Below are positions 36,466-44,554 of a DNA stretch of 64,000 nt, piece by piece. Source of the DNA: Aldersonia sp. NBC_00410 (GTDB lineage: Bacteria > Actinomycetota > Actinomycetes > Mycobacteriales > Mycobacteriaceae). A program made the translations under genes and the position numbers. Each line of letters starts with the position of its first letter. Position 1 is the first letter of the stretch. Location of the stretch: positions 124,001 through 188,000 of the forward strand of contig NZ_JAPENM010000005.1 of the NCBI RefSeq assembly GCF_026342035.1, in the 5' to 3' direction. The notes beneath the pieces are model-generated. The model worked only from the letters and a program-made list of their open reading frames with translations. It made no database searches and was not told the DNA's origin.

Positions 36466-37089
36466 TCACCTCATCACGTAGATCAGCGCGAATATCACGA
36501 CCCACAGCAGGTCCACCAAGTGCCAGTAGATCGCTCCGCTCTCGACAATCGACACACGTCGTAGCTCGCTGTTGCGAAGGTTGGCAACGACGACCCCGAG
36601 GATGACCAGGCCGAGTGCGACATGGAAGAGGTGCACGCCGGTGAGCATGTAGTAATACATGAAGAAGTCGCTGCTGGTTATGGTCTGGTCGCCCTGGATC
36701 TCGGAAATCCATTCGTAGGCCTTGATCGCAATGAACACGACGCCACAGAGCCCGCCCAGCAGAGTCAGGTTCGTGGCACGTCGGTGGTCGCCAACCCGCG
36801 CGGCGTTCACGGCCAGCGCGACACACCACGAACTGGTCAACAGCACCAGCGTATTGACCAGGCCGGCATCGAGATTCAGGTGCTGCTGCGCGGCCAGGAA
36901 GGCGTCGCGGTGCTCGCTGCGCGCAATCATGAAGATGACGAAATAGGCGCCGAAAATGAACAGGTCGCCGATGACGAACACCCACATGCTCGTATCGCCC
37001 TGCTGATGCAGGCCCGGTGGCGCGGCTGCCTGCGCTCCGGGTGGCGCGTCGCCGGGCCCGGTTTCGTTCGCCAGTTCGGTCTCGGTCAT
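36466..37089 (-). CDS. Cytochrome c oxidase subunit III family protein (NorE-like)
   Basis: 207 residues from the ATG with GAGGA seven bases upstream. Five membrane helices: MWVFVIGDLFIFGAYFVIFM, VNTLVLLTSSWCVALAV, LTLLGGLCGVVFIAIKAYEW, FYYYMLTGVHLFHVALGL-like and WHLVDLLWVVIFALIYV. The KAYEW and HLFHV/WHLVD patterns are standard for heme-copper oxidase subunit III. The short five-helix form resembles NorE, linked in some bacteria to nitric oxide reductase. Here it lies downstream of two unknown membrane proteins rather than norB. Confidence 0.88.
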   Translation of the reverse strand: MTETELANETGPGDAPPGAQAAAPPGLHQQGDTSMWVFVIGDLFIFGAYFVIFMIARSEHRDAFLAAQQHLNLDAGLVNTLVLLTSSWCVALAVNAARVGDHRRATNLTLLGGLCGVVFIAIKAYEWISEIQGDQTITSSDFFMYYYMLTGVHLFHVALGLVILGVVVANLRNSELRRVSIVESGAIYWHLVDLLWVVIFALIYVMR

Positions 37090-37128
37090 TCGCGCTTCCT
37101 CGTTCGACGGTGCATCGGGCACATCCGA

Positions 37129-37890
37129 TCAGTCCGGAACACGCTCATCGGCGGGTTGCCGTTTCACGGCGCGGTAGAGCAGCACGATCAGGCAGCACTC
37201 CCAGATACCGAAGATTGCGGTGCCCATCCAGAAACTGATCGAGCCGTCCCACGCGAACGGGCCGTCGGTGAAGAGGAAGATCGGCGCGGCCATCAGTTCG
37301 GTGACGATCTGCCAAATCGTGATGTAGGCAAACCATTTCGGGAAGATCTCGTTCTTGTCGAGGAATATGGCGAGGGCGAGAACCAGGTACGCGGTGGCGA
37401 AACAGCCGAGCGAGCCGACGAAGGTCATCATCCCCATGTCGTAGAGCAGGGCGATGATCCGCGGATCACGATCGGGCCGCAGCGTCGCGGTGAGAAAGCT
37501 CAACGCACAGAACAGGCAGCCGGGCAGCGCGCCCACCGCCAACGCCACGATGTAGGAGTAAGCGAACACGGACCCGACCGACATGCGCTTGATCTGCAGT
37601 GCGATCAAAGCGTTGGCGACAGTGGCGAATCCGACCACCACCAGCAGGATCCCGAACCCGATCTTGATGGTCAGCGAGTGTGATTCGACGAAGTCGACAA
37701 TCTGCTGGGTCGACAGGCCCGGCTTGGGAGGCGGCATCACATGCGCCAGTGGGACGAAGATGATGCCGAAAAGCAGGTAGTAGACCGGGATTGTCCAGAA
37801 GGCGATTCGCAGGTCGAGCTTCTCGCGTGACTTTGCTGCAGGCGGCTGGGCCCGCTCGACGTCCGGATCGGTCGAGGTGGTGCTGCTCAT
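37129..37890 (-). CDS. Six-helix membrane protein of unknown function (paralogue A)
   Basis: 253 residues with six predicted membrane helices. I do not recognise a family. It is paralogous to the next gene: both contain a RPxRDxxxxxLLxDM segment between helices 3 and 4, F/I-P-K/R-W before helix 5, and GPFAWDGxISFW before helix 6. ATG 37890 overlaps the stop of the paralogue gene (TGA within ATGA). The adjacent oxidase subunit III and IV relatives suggest a membrane redox or electron-transfer complex, but no heme or metal ligand set is obvious. Confidence 0.8.
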   Translation of the reverse strand: MSSTTSTDPDVERAQPPAAKSREKLDLRIAFWTIPVYYLLFGIIFVPLAHVMPPPKPGLSTQQIVDFVESHSLTIKIGFGILLVVVGFATVANALIALQIKRMSVGSVFAYSYIVALAVGALPGCLFCALSFLTATLRPDRDPRIIALLYDMGMMTFVGSLGCFATAYLVLALAIFLDKNEIFPKWFAYITIWQIVTELMAAPIFLFTDGPFAWDGSISFWMGTAIFGIWECCLIVLLYRAVKRQPADERVPD

Positions 37891-38624
37891 TGCGCGGCGC
37901 CCACGGGCTCGGCGGCAACGCTCGCGGTCGCTTGCTCCTCGGCGGCCTGCCGCTTCACGGCCGCCCAGGCAACGACGATGAGGACAACGAGGAACACGCT
38001 GTAGACGACGATCCGAAGCCAGAACGAGATCGCGCCGTCCCAGGCAAATGGACCCGATGTCACCAAAGCGGCACCCGCAGACGGCACGAGCGCAATTGCC
38101 GTAACAACGGAGAGGTGGCCAACCCAGCGCGGGAAGATCGGCTGCGGTCGGGCGTCGAGATAGATCGCCAGCGCAAGGGTCAGGCACTGCACGAGGAGCA
38201 TGCTGACCGGCGCGAGGAACGTAATCCAGGCCATGTCGTTGAGCAGCATGACGAGCTCGGCGTCGCGCTCCGGGCGGAACGCGGCGATGAGCCAGAACAG
38301 GTTGGACAGGGCGAACAGTGTGGTGCCCGTGGCGACCGCCGCGAGGAAGGCGTACGGCAGGACCTGCGTCGGGGTCGACATTCGTTTCATCTGCTCGACA
38401 ACGACCATGTAGAACGGCACGAGCATGACTCCGCAAACGTCGAACACGATCATGCTGAACCGGATCATCGGCGCGTTGTCGCGGTAGAAGTCGGCGACTT
38501 CATTGGCCGGAGTGAGCGGTGACATCGGCGGGAAGAATCCTGGGAACGCCAGAAATGCGATGACCAGGATGGCGCCGAAGAAGACGGCAAGCCAGAGGCT
38601 GATCAGTTGAGTGCGGATGTGCAT
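37887..38624 (-). CDS. Six-helix membrane protein of unknown function (paralogue B)
   Basis: 245 residues from ATG 38624; a TTG start 21 bases upstream is also possible. Six predicted helices beginning LISLWLAVFFGAILVIAFLAF. Shares with paralogue A the RPERDAELVMLLNDM segment, PIFPRWVGHLS, and GPFAWDGAISFWLRIVV. The C-terminus is Ala/Glu-rich and cytoplasmic if helix count is even. First gene of a four-gene operon that starts just after a TetR-type operator. No known enzyme signature was found. Confidence 0.8.
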   Translation of the reverse strand: MHIRTQLISLWLAVFFGAILVIAFLAFPGFFPPMSPLTPANEVADFYRDNAPMIRFSMIVFDVCGVMLVPFYMVVVEQMKRMSTPTQVLPYAFLAAVATGTTLFALSNLFWLIAAFRPERDAELVMLLNDMAWITFLAPVSMLLVQCLTLALAIYLDARPQPIFPRWVGHLSVVTAIALVPSAGAALVTSGPFAWDGAISFWLRIVVYSVFLVVLIVVAWAAVKRQAAEEQATASVAAEPVGAAQ

Positions 38625-38697
38625 GAGTGCGCTACGCCCTTTCAAAGCAGCGAACGCTGCGAGACGGCGACGAAGGGAATCCTTCGGTTGTGTGCGA

Positions 38698-38717
38698 GGC
38701 TAGCCGATCGGCTACCC
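38698..38717. promoter_or_regulatory. TetR-type operator upstream of the membrane-protein operon (copy 1)
   Basis: Contains the perfect 14-base palindrome TAGCCGATCGGCTA at 38701-38714 with GG/CC flanks. It lies between the tetR stop and the first membrane gene, 74-94 bases before its start. An identical palindrome precedes tetR itself. Confidence 0.75.
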
Positions 38718-38729
38718 TCGCGGCAATGG

Positions 38730-39320
38730 TCAATCCGGCAGGTGCAGCAATCGCTGCGTGACCAGCAGTAACTCGGTCCGCAGTTCGTCGTTGTCCATAT
38801 CGGCGACGAGTGGATTGATCACCGCGCCGGCGAGAGCCGCCGAGAGAATGGCCGCGAGCACGCGGGCGCGTGGCCCGACATCCTCGCCGAGCAGTACGGC
38901 GTACAGCCGGTTGAGGAAATCCTGGAACGGTTGATGTTCGGCGAGCAACCGAACGATCACGGGATCGTGCTGCAGTGTGCTCACCCACCGGCGCCGCTCC
39001 ACGGCCATGTCGATGACGGCGGCGAGCAACAACAAGCGTGCGCGCGAATGCTGTTTTTCCGCCTCCGCGGCGTCGAGCGCGTCCTGCAGCTTCGCCAGTT
39101 CGCGCTCGGTCACCGCGATGACGATCTCGTCCTTGGACTTGAACTTGTGATAGACCGCAGCCTTCGTGACACCGACCGAATTCGCGATCATTTGCAGCGA
39201 CGTGCCGCTGACGCCGTGCTCGCCGATGAGGTCGAGCGCCGCGTCGAGAATGCGGGTCTGCGCGGCGCTGCGTGGCACAGCGTCGAGCCGGGGCGCGACG
39301 ACCGGGCCGGGGGAGACCAT
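38730..39320 (-). CDS. TetR-family regulator of the membrane module
   Basis: 196 residues. The N-terminal HTH (about 22-66): RILDAALDLIGEHGVSGTSLQMIANSVGVTKAAVYHKFKSKDEI, typical of TetR. The C-terminal ligand domain has no recognisable specificity. Identical 14-base palindromes lie immediately before this gene and before the downstream membrane operon, so it probably represses both. Starts ATG 39320, only nine bases after the operator, so binding would block its own transcription start. Confidence 0.9.
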   Translation of the reverse strand: MVSPGPVVAPRLDAVPRSAAQTRILDAALDLIGEHGVSGTSLQMIANSVGVTKAAVYHKFKSKDEIVIAVTERELAKLQDALDAAEAEKQHSRARLLLLAAVIDMAVERRRWVSTLQHDPVIVRLLAEHQPFQDFLNRLYAVLLGEDVGPRARVLAAILSAALAGAVINPLVADMDNDELRTELLLVTQRLLHLPD

Positions 39321-39328
39321 GCGCGCCA

Positions 39329-39348
39329 GGGTAGCCGATCGGCTAACC
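39329..39348. promoter_or_regulatory. TetR-type operator upstream of tetR (copy 2)
   Basis: Contains TAGCCGATCGGCTA at 39332-39345 with GGG/ACC flanks, the same palindrome as at 38701. It sits between the tetR start and the stop of the upstream amidohydrolase operon, consistent with autorepression. Confidence 0.75.
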
Positions 39349-39353
39349 GGCCG

Positions 39354-40742
39354 TCACGGATCGAATTCGCGCACCCGACCGTCGATGACGACATCGCGCA
39401 CCAAGCTGCGGTGCGGAGTGGTCAATGCCTCGCGCAGCGGCACGTGCAGCAAGCAGAGATCGGCCACCGCGCCAGCGACGACCCGCCGTGGTGCACCCCC
39501 GGGATCGTCGGGCGCCCCCAGATACCCGGCGAGTGCGGTTGCGGCGGAGACACGTTCGGCTTCGCCCAGGATCGCGCCGGATTCGCTACGGCGCTGCATT
39601 GCGGCGTCGATCACCTGCCATGGGTCGAGCGGGCCGTAAGGTGCATCGCTCGACAGCGCCACCGGAACTCCGCTCGCGAGCAGGCCGGCATGCGGATACA
39701 GGTGCGGACGATCATCCGGGTCGACGTCGCGGAGGTAGGCATCGCCGCGCGCGTGCAGAAAGCCCGGCTGGGTGACGACCCGGACGCGCAGCGCTGCCAT
39801 CCACTCGGCGACCCCCGTCGGGACCACGCCGGCATGCTCGATCCGGTCGCCGTCCCGCGTCCCGACATCGTCGAGCACGGCGAGGGTGAGCAGCAGCGAT
39901 TCCCGGCTTACGCAGTGCACGGCGACCGCGCGGCGGGAGCGGTGTACCGCCTCGATCTGCACGTGCAACTCGTCGAACGTCGGTAGATCGTGGTCGCGCA
40001 GCAGAAGTTTGTACGGTCCGGCGACGACACCGTCGGGCAGCTCGGTATCCGGCGCGGCACCGAGCAATACGACGCGCTGGGCGAGCGCGCCGGATCGGTG
40101 GGCCGCGGTGATCAGGTCGATCGCCGCCGCGTCGAGATCGGGTGTGGCATCGGTGACCCCGGTGATCCCGTAGCTGTCGAGTTCGGCGCCGAGTGCGTCC
40201 AGATCCGGTGGGTCGGCCGCGAGTCCCGCACGCAAGCGGGCGTCGTAGCGCCAGAGTCGCCCGTTCGGCTGGCCGAGATCGTCGCGCTCGACATCGAGCG
40301 AGTCATCCAGAACATCCGAAACGACAGACAGAGCAGCCGAATTGAGCATCCACAGTGCACCACTGCGGTGCTGAATCCGAACCGGGCGGTCGGGAACCCA
40401 ACGGTCGAGCACGGTCCGATCCAGTTCGCCCGCGACCGACTCGTGGTAGTTCGTGCCGCGGAACCATCCCGAGCCTCCCTCGACCGTCAGCGCGTGCTGC
40501 AGTCCGGTCGCGTCGCGTACCGCAGGCGGCCCGCAGTCGATCGACCGACGAGCGGCGGCAGTCGCCAACAGATGCAGGTGATGGTCGTGCAGTCCCGGCA
40601 GGAGCACCCCTCCGCGACCGTCGAGAACGGTCGCCTCGTCGTCGGTGGCCAGTTCGGTTCCGACCTCGGCGACCCGTGTACCGGCGACGCGCACATCGAC
40701 GCGCGCGCCGTTTACCTCGACGTTGCGAAACAGTAAGCCCAT
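39354..40742 (-). CDS. Amidohydrolase family protein (YtcJ/Amidohydro_3 type)
   Basis: 462 residues. The N-terminal beta-sandwich leads into LLPGLHDHHLHLLATA with the metal-binding HxHxH-like pattern. AVAVHCVSRESLLLTL and DGDRIEHAGVV supply further His ligands, and VPVALSSDAPYGPLDPWQVI the conserved catalytic Asp. It hydrolyses an amide, imide or related bond on an unknown substrate. The start overlaps the CoA-transferase stop by one base (TGATG), so the three-gene operon crotonase/CoA transferase/amidohydrolase is likely co-translated. Confidence 0.85.
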   Translation of the reverse strand: MGLLFRNVEVNGARVDVRVAGTRVAEVGTELATDDEATVLDGRGGVLLPGLHDHHLHLLATAAARRSIDCGPPAVRDATGLQHALTVEGGSGWFRGTNYHESVAGELDRTVLDRWVPDRPVRIQHRSGALWMLNSAALSVVSDVLDDSLDVERDDLGQPNGRLWRYDARLRAGLAADPPDLDALGAELDSYGITGVTDATPDLDAAAIDLITAAHRSGALAQRVVLLGAAPDTELPDGVVAGPYKLLLRDHDLPTFDELHVQIEAVHRSRRAVAVHCVSRESLLLTLAVLDDVGTRDGDRIEHAGVVPTGVAEWMAALRVRVVTQPGFLHARGDAYLRDVDPDDRPHLYPHAGLLASGVPVALSSDAPYGPLDPWQVIDAAMQRRSESGAILGEAERVSAATALAGYLGAPDDPGGAPRRVVAGAVADLCLLHVPLREALTTPHRSLVRDVVIDGRVREFDP

Positions 40743-42010
40743 CACTGCCTTCCGAGCCACCGGGCGTTGGCGGCACCGAGTGCGGCGGCAGCGACCCTGG
40801 GCGTACGCGCCACCGGGTCGTGGACCGGGAATCGCCCGCCGGAGGTGTGTACCCACCAGGTGTCGTCGTGGAAGTGCACGCAGTGCTCCTCGGCCGGCGG
40901 TCCAGCGGCAGCCTCGGCCGCGACATGCAGCATCGACACGTCGATCAGGCACGCGCGCTCGGCCAACAGCGCGGTACTCGCGCTTGCCGCGGCGCGCACA
41001 CCTGCCAGGGGGTCGGCCAACGCGTCACCACAGGGGAGCAGGTCGGTGCCGTCGGCGACCACGAAACCCGCCGCAGCCGCGACGTCGTCGCCGAATCCGA
41101 CGCCATCGTCGTCGCGACCGCGTGCGGTGATCGACAGCCAGGACGTGCCCGCCGCGACGATCTCGGTGGCCTCGATGCCGAGTTGCGCGAGCGCGCGTGG
41201 CCGCGATGATTCCAACACCAGGTCGGCATCGGCCAGCAGTTCACGCAGCGCATCGATTGCTTGGGGATCGTGAAAGTCCAACGCCACCATGTCATGTCCG
41301 CCGTGCAAGAGATCGAAGAAGCGTGCCGGGCCGAACCGGGCACCGTCCGGGCGACGCGTGCTCTCCACCTTGATGATCTCGGCGCCCCCGAGGTCGAGCA
41401 GGTGGGCGCACAACGGGCCGGCCCAGAGCGCGGTGAGGTCGACGACGCGGGGTCGCTCTCGGCGATGCCGGCGCGGTCCGTACTCGCTGACGAGCACACC
41501 GGCGCGATCCGTGCGGTGCGGATCGGGAACGGCACCGCCGGCCATGCCGAGAAGTGCAACGCGTTCGGCCGCCGCCCGTGTCGTCGTCGACGCCGCCCAC
41601 GCCGAGACCGCGACCCAGACGTCGGGTGGAACGTCGGATTCGATCAGCGCCGGGATCAGTTCGAGGTCGCTCGGCCGGGGGAGTGACAGTCCGAGCCACC
41701 CGTCGCTCGTCGCGAGGACACGAAACGCGCCGCCACAAGACAGCGGGCCGGCGCGTTGCAAGCCGGCGATGGCCGCGCGCTCACCGAGTATCTGCGCGCC
41801 GGGGAGCGCCGGTGCGCGCCCGGTGCGCTGCACAGTGGTTTCGGCGACGTCGCGCAGTGCCGCCGTGGTCATCGTCGCGGCGCTGCCCGGTGCCGCGATC
41901 GGTGGGCCGTCGCGTCGGCCGGTCAGCGCCATGGCGCCGGAGGCCGCCCATTCGCGCAGTTCGCCGGAGGCCGCCCATTCCCGCAGGTGGTCGGTGTCAG
42001 GTTCGGCCAT
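40742..42010 (-). CDS. CaiB/BaiF (class III) CoA transferase with apparently permuted segments
   Basis: 422 residues. Residues from about 190 on match the normal beginning of class III CoA transferases (RVVDLTALWAGPLCAHLLDLGGAEIIKVES). Residues 20-130 instead resemble the middle and late part of such enzymes (SGAMALTGRRDGPPIAAPG, then DGWLGLSLPRPSDLELIP). So the order looks like late segment, then early segment, either a permutation or remnants of a tandem fusion. The likely catalytic Asp is in the VGFGDDVAAAAGF stretch. A 27-base tandem repeat encodes REWAASG twice at the N-terminus. It moves CoA between carboxylic acids; the substrate is unknown. Confidence 0.75.
   Translation of the reverse strand: MAEPDTDHLREWAASGELREWAASGAMALTGRRDGPPIAAPGSAATMTTAALRDVAETTVQRTGRAPALPGAQILGERAAIAGLQRAGPLSCGGAFRVLATSDGWLGLSLPRPSDLELIPALIESDVPPDVWVAVSAWAASTTTRAAAERVALLGMAGGAVPDPHRTDRAGVLVSEYGPRRHRRERPRVVDLTALWAGPLCAHLLDLGGAEIIKVESTRRPDGARFGPARFFDLLHGGHDMVALDFHDPQAIDALRELLADADLVLESSRPRALAQLGIEATEIVAAGTSWLSITARGRDDDGVGFGDDVAAAAGFVVADGTDLLPCGDALADPLAGVRAAASASTALLAERACLIDVSMLHVAAEAAAGPPAEEHCVHFHDDTWWVHTSGGRFPVHDPVARTPRVAAAALGAANARWLGRQ
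41935..41988. repeat. 27-base tandem duplication inside the CoA-transferase gene
   Basis: Two adjacent 27-base units starting CGCCGGAGGCCGCCCATTC, differing at a few bases at their ends. They keep frame and give LREWAASGELREWAASG near the protein N-terminus. A recent slippage event is likely. Confidence 0.8.
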
Positions 42011-43016
42011 CGACCAGGCCCCATTCCAGGGCGGTCTCGGCGCCGACCGGTCGAGCGGTGAGGGCGAGAAAGGCGGTGCGCCACTTGCCGATTCGACGTG
42101 GAATGCTCACCGTGCCCCCGGCGCCCGGGACCAGGCCCATGGTGAGCTCCGGTAGCCGGAACGTTGCGTCATCGTGAGCCAGGATCTGCCCGGCAAATGC
42201 GGGAACCTCGATACCGGCGCCGATACAGGAGCCGTGTACTACGGCACGCACCCGCTCCGCGATACGGTGCACGGCGAGCCCCGCGCTGCGCTGCAATCGC
42301 ACCAGATGGGCGGCAGCAACGTCGGTCGCGGTGCCGAACTCGTCGAGATCACCTCCGCTGCAGAAGGATCGGCCGTTTCCGCGCAAGACGACCCGGGTGA
42401 TGGAGGGGTCGTACTCGGCCACCGCCATGGCCTCGATGACGCCGTCGCGGACCTGGCGGGCGAAAGCGTTGTGCCGCTCGGGCCGGTTCAATGTCACGGT
42501 GAGTTCGTCACCGTCGCGGTCGAGCAGGACCGGTTCGATGCAGTCCGGCACCGGACGGCGCGGAGTGCTGCGCCGCCATTGCGCGAATTCCGGTCCGGCG
42601 AGCAGCATCGAGTAGGCGAGCGATTCCGCGACGAGTCCGTTTTCCACGTCGGTGGCGGTGGTGAGGTCGAGCAGGGAGGTGAGCGCGAGCGACGCGCGAG
42701 GTGCGGCGCCGACGGTGTCGGTAATCGCGCCGAGATCCTCGCGCCCGCCGGTGACCCAAGTGCGCCCGGGGCCACTCGGCGCGAGCGTGCAGGCCAGGGA
42801 CTCGAGCAGCGGGGCAGCCTGCTCGGGCAGGGGTTGGTTCGCGATGCCGACGACGACCACGGTTCGGTTGCGCAGTGCGGCCACCGCATCGTCGAGGTGG
42901 GCCCATTCGTCCCGGTCGAGATCGACGACGACCAGTGGTTCGTCGGGAATCATCGTGTCGCCGACGGACAGACTCGCGCACCCGGCGGCGACGTCGGCGA
43001 GTCCCCTCGGTTTCAC
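41997..43016 (-). CDS. Enoyl-CoA hydratase/isomerase family protein with N-terminal extension
   Basis: 339 residues from a GTG with GGAGG five bases upstream. The crotonase domain covers about 160-339: VTLNRPERHNAFARQVRDGV, oxyanion-hole FCSGGDLDEFG, and both usual catalytic Glu positions (GIEVPAF and LPELTMGLVPGAGGT). The first 150 or so residues are an additional region not found in simple crotonases and contain repeated hydrophobic strands (VVVVGIANQPLPEQ). The fold is the same family, but the extra domain suggests a modified role. First gene of the operon with a CoA transferase and amidohydrolase. Confidence 0.82.
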   Translation of the reverse strand: MKPRGLADVAAGCASLSVGDTMIPDEPLVVVDLDRDEWAHLDDAVAALRNRTVVVVGIANQPLPEQAAPLLESLACTLAPSGPGRTWVTGGREDLGAITDTVGAAPRASLALTSLLDLTTATDVENGLVAESLAYSMLLAGPEFAQWRRSTPRRPVPDCIEPVLLDRDGDELTVTLNRPERHNAFARQVRDGVIEAMAVAEYDPSITRVVLRGNGRSFCSGGDLDEFGTATDVAAAHLVRLQRSAGLAVHRIAERVRAVVHGSCIGAGIEVPAFAGQILAHDDATFRLPELTMGLVPGAGGTVSIPRRIGKWRTAFLALTARPVGAETALEWGLVDGRT

Positions 43017-43085
43017 AACGACCTCCGATCGGCAGGTACCCGAATCGTAGGCCGGTGGTGCGAGGTTCCGAGTCGAGGGGATCGG

Positions 43086-43322
43086 TCAGGCCGAACGACC
43101 GATCACCCCGACATGTTCGCGCCGCAGCGGGCGCGCCGGCGCGGGTTCGTCGTCCTGCTCGCTGTTCGCGGCGGCGATGATGGACTGCACCGTCCGGCGG
43201 CATCGGCCGCAGTCCGTGCCGGCACCACATGCCGCCGCAACCTGATTCGAGGTGCACGCGCCGCGCGCCACCACCTCGGCGACCTCGCGTGAGGTCACCC
43301 CATGGCACAGACAGACGTACAT
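43086..43322 (-). CDS. bfd: Bacterioferritin-associated ferredoxin-like 2Fe-2S protein
   Basis: 78 residues: MYVCLCHGVTSREVAEVVARGACTSNQVAAACGAGTDCGRCRRTV. Cys ligands in a CxC and CGAGTDCGRC arrangement are those of the BFD-like 2Fe-2S fold. Bfd releases iron from bacterioferritin. A bacterioferritin gene is not in the window. The C-terminal 30 residues are charged and not part of the core. It follows a small zinc-ribbon-like gene by 11 bases and shares its promoter. Confidence 0.88.
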   Translation of the reverse strand: MYVCLCHGVTSREVAEVVARGACTSNQVAAACGAGTDCGRCRRTVQSIIAAANSEQDDEPAPARPLRREHVGVIGRSA

Positions 43323-43333
43323 CGGGGGTGCGC

Positions 43334-43528
43334 CTATCCCGCCGATTTCCAACCGCACGGCAATCCGCAGGTGGCAACAAGCTCGCGGTCGACGGCGCCA
43401 TCCGCGTATGTACGCGCCGTGACCACCGCCTCGGCGGGATAGCCGCAGCGCGGGCACTTTTCGAAATAGTCGAGGGCCGGAGCGACCGTGACGCGGATAG
43501 GTTCGGCGTCATGCATTGGTGCGGTCAC
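43334..43528 (-). CDS. Small Cys-rich (zinc-ribbon-like) hypothetical protein upstream of bfd
   Basis: 64 residues from GTG 43528 with GGAGG five bases upstream. It has CPRCGYPAEAVVTARTY and, near the end, ATCGLPCGWKSAG, giving two Cys pairs that could bind zinc or iron. I do not recognise a named family. Tight coupling to bfd suggests a role in iron or redox handling. A strong shared promoter motif lies upstream at 43595. Confidence 0.72.
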   Translation of the reverse strand: MTAPMHDAEPIRVTVAPALDYFEKCPRCGYPAEAVVTARTYADGAVDRELVATCGLPCGWKSAG

Positions 43529-43594
43529 GGTTGCCTCCGACCTGATGTGTCGATGTTGCACGAATGCCGCACCGACCGAAGTTAGGTTCCCCTC

Positions 43595-43626
43595 ATGGTA
43601 GTGGTATTCTCTTTTTTCGCAAGTGG
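43595..43626 (-). promoter_or_regulatory. Promoter with GAGAAT element (copy 1 of a shared ~30-base motif)
   Basis: On the minus strand it reads TTGCGA, 16 bases, TACCAT, a good -35/-10 pair for the small-protein/bfd operon. The spacer contains GAGAAT (complement of 43606-43611). Compared with 45829-45858, about 25 of 30 bases are identical, showing a duplicated control element. Confidence 0.65.
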
Positions 43627-43630
43627 CGTT

Positions 43631-44554
43631 TCAGGGCGCTTGGTGCACCGACGCCGAACTCGTCGTGGCGCGCGCCGAGCCGTCGCGCACCCACCGGGCG
43701 ATCTCGGTCTGATCCGCTCCGGGGCCGAGGTCGGCGTCGGCGGCGGACCACAGCCCGACCGCGCATTCACCGAGTACCGCAGGCACACCGAGCTCCGCTG
43801 CGAGCCCGGTCGCAGTCCGCATGTCCTTGAGCATCAGGGCCAGCGCGAAGCCGGAGTCGTACGTCTCGGGGACGACGAACTTCGGAAACTTGATCTCCGT
43901 GGACGCGCTGCGACCGCTCGCGGCGTTGATGGTCGACACGATCACCTCGGGGTCGAGGCCGAATCGCAGCCCGGCGGCATACCCCTCGGCGGTCGCGAGG
44001 AGGTGGACCGCGGCGAGCAGATTGTTGATCGCCTTGATCGCGTGCCCGGCGCCGCAGTCGCCGATCCGGCGGGGTGTGCCCATCGGTGCGAGCACCTTCT
44101 CGACGGCGACCACCGCATCCACGGAGCCGCCCGCCATGATCGTGAGCGTCCCCGCCTCGGCACCGCTGACGCCGCCGGACACCGGCGCGTCGACGAGCGC
44201 GATCCCGCGCGCGGCGAGACGGTCCGCGAGGCGGCGGGTCGACATGGGGTCGGACGAACTCATGTCCACCACCGTCATGCCGGGTTGCAGCGCGGCGACG
44301 ACGGCGGGGTCCTCCAGAATCGCCTCGACCACCGCGGAATTCGGCAGCATGAGGATGACCGTCGCGGCGCCGGTGATCGCTCCCGCCGCGCTCGGCTCGG
44401 CTCGCCCACCCGCTTCGGTGAGTGCGTTGCGAGCCGATTCGACCGGGTCGAACCCGACCACGTCGTGCCCGGCGTCGACGAGCCGCCGCGCCATCCGTGC
44501 GCCCATGTTGCCGAGGCCGAGGAAGGCCACGTGCCGGGTATTGGTGTCACTCAT
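43631..44554 (-). CDS. 3-hydroxyisobutyrate dehydrogenase family NAD(P)-dependent oxidoreductase
   Basis: 307 residues. The Rossmann motif FLGLGNMGARMARRLVDAGHDV is at 10-31, substrate motif DAPVSGGVSGAEAGTLTIMAGG, and the catalytic Lys in GHAIKAINNLL. The beta-hydroxyacid dehydrogenase family includes hydroxyisobutyrate, tartronate semialdehyde and related enzymes. It overlaps the decarboxylase gene by eight bases, forming an SDR/CMD/HIBDH operon divergent from the B12 mutase. A hydroxyacid intermediate after mutase action would fit, as inference. Confidence 0.88.
   Translation of the reverse strand: MSDTNTRHVAFLGLGNMGARMARRLVDAGHDVVGFDPVESARNALTEAGGRAEPSAAGAITGAATVILMLPNSAVVEAILEDPAVVAALQPGMTVVDMSSSDPMSTRRLADRLAARGIALVDAPVSGGVSGAEAGTLTIMAGGSVDAVVAVEKVLAPMGTPRRIGDCGAGHAIKAINNLLAAVHLLATAEGYAAGLRFGLDPEVIVSTINAASGRSASTEIKFPKFVVPETYDSGFALALMLKDMRTATGLAAELGVPAVLGECAVGLWSAADADLGPGADQTEIARWVRDGSARATTSSASVHQAP

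Noticed and set aside
36466-37089. Part of a complete terminal oxidase operon
   Set aside because: No subunit I or II gene with the His ligands for heme or copper occurs anywhere in the window.
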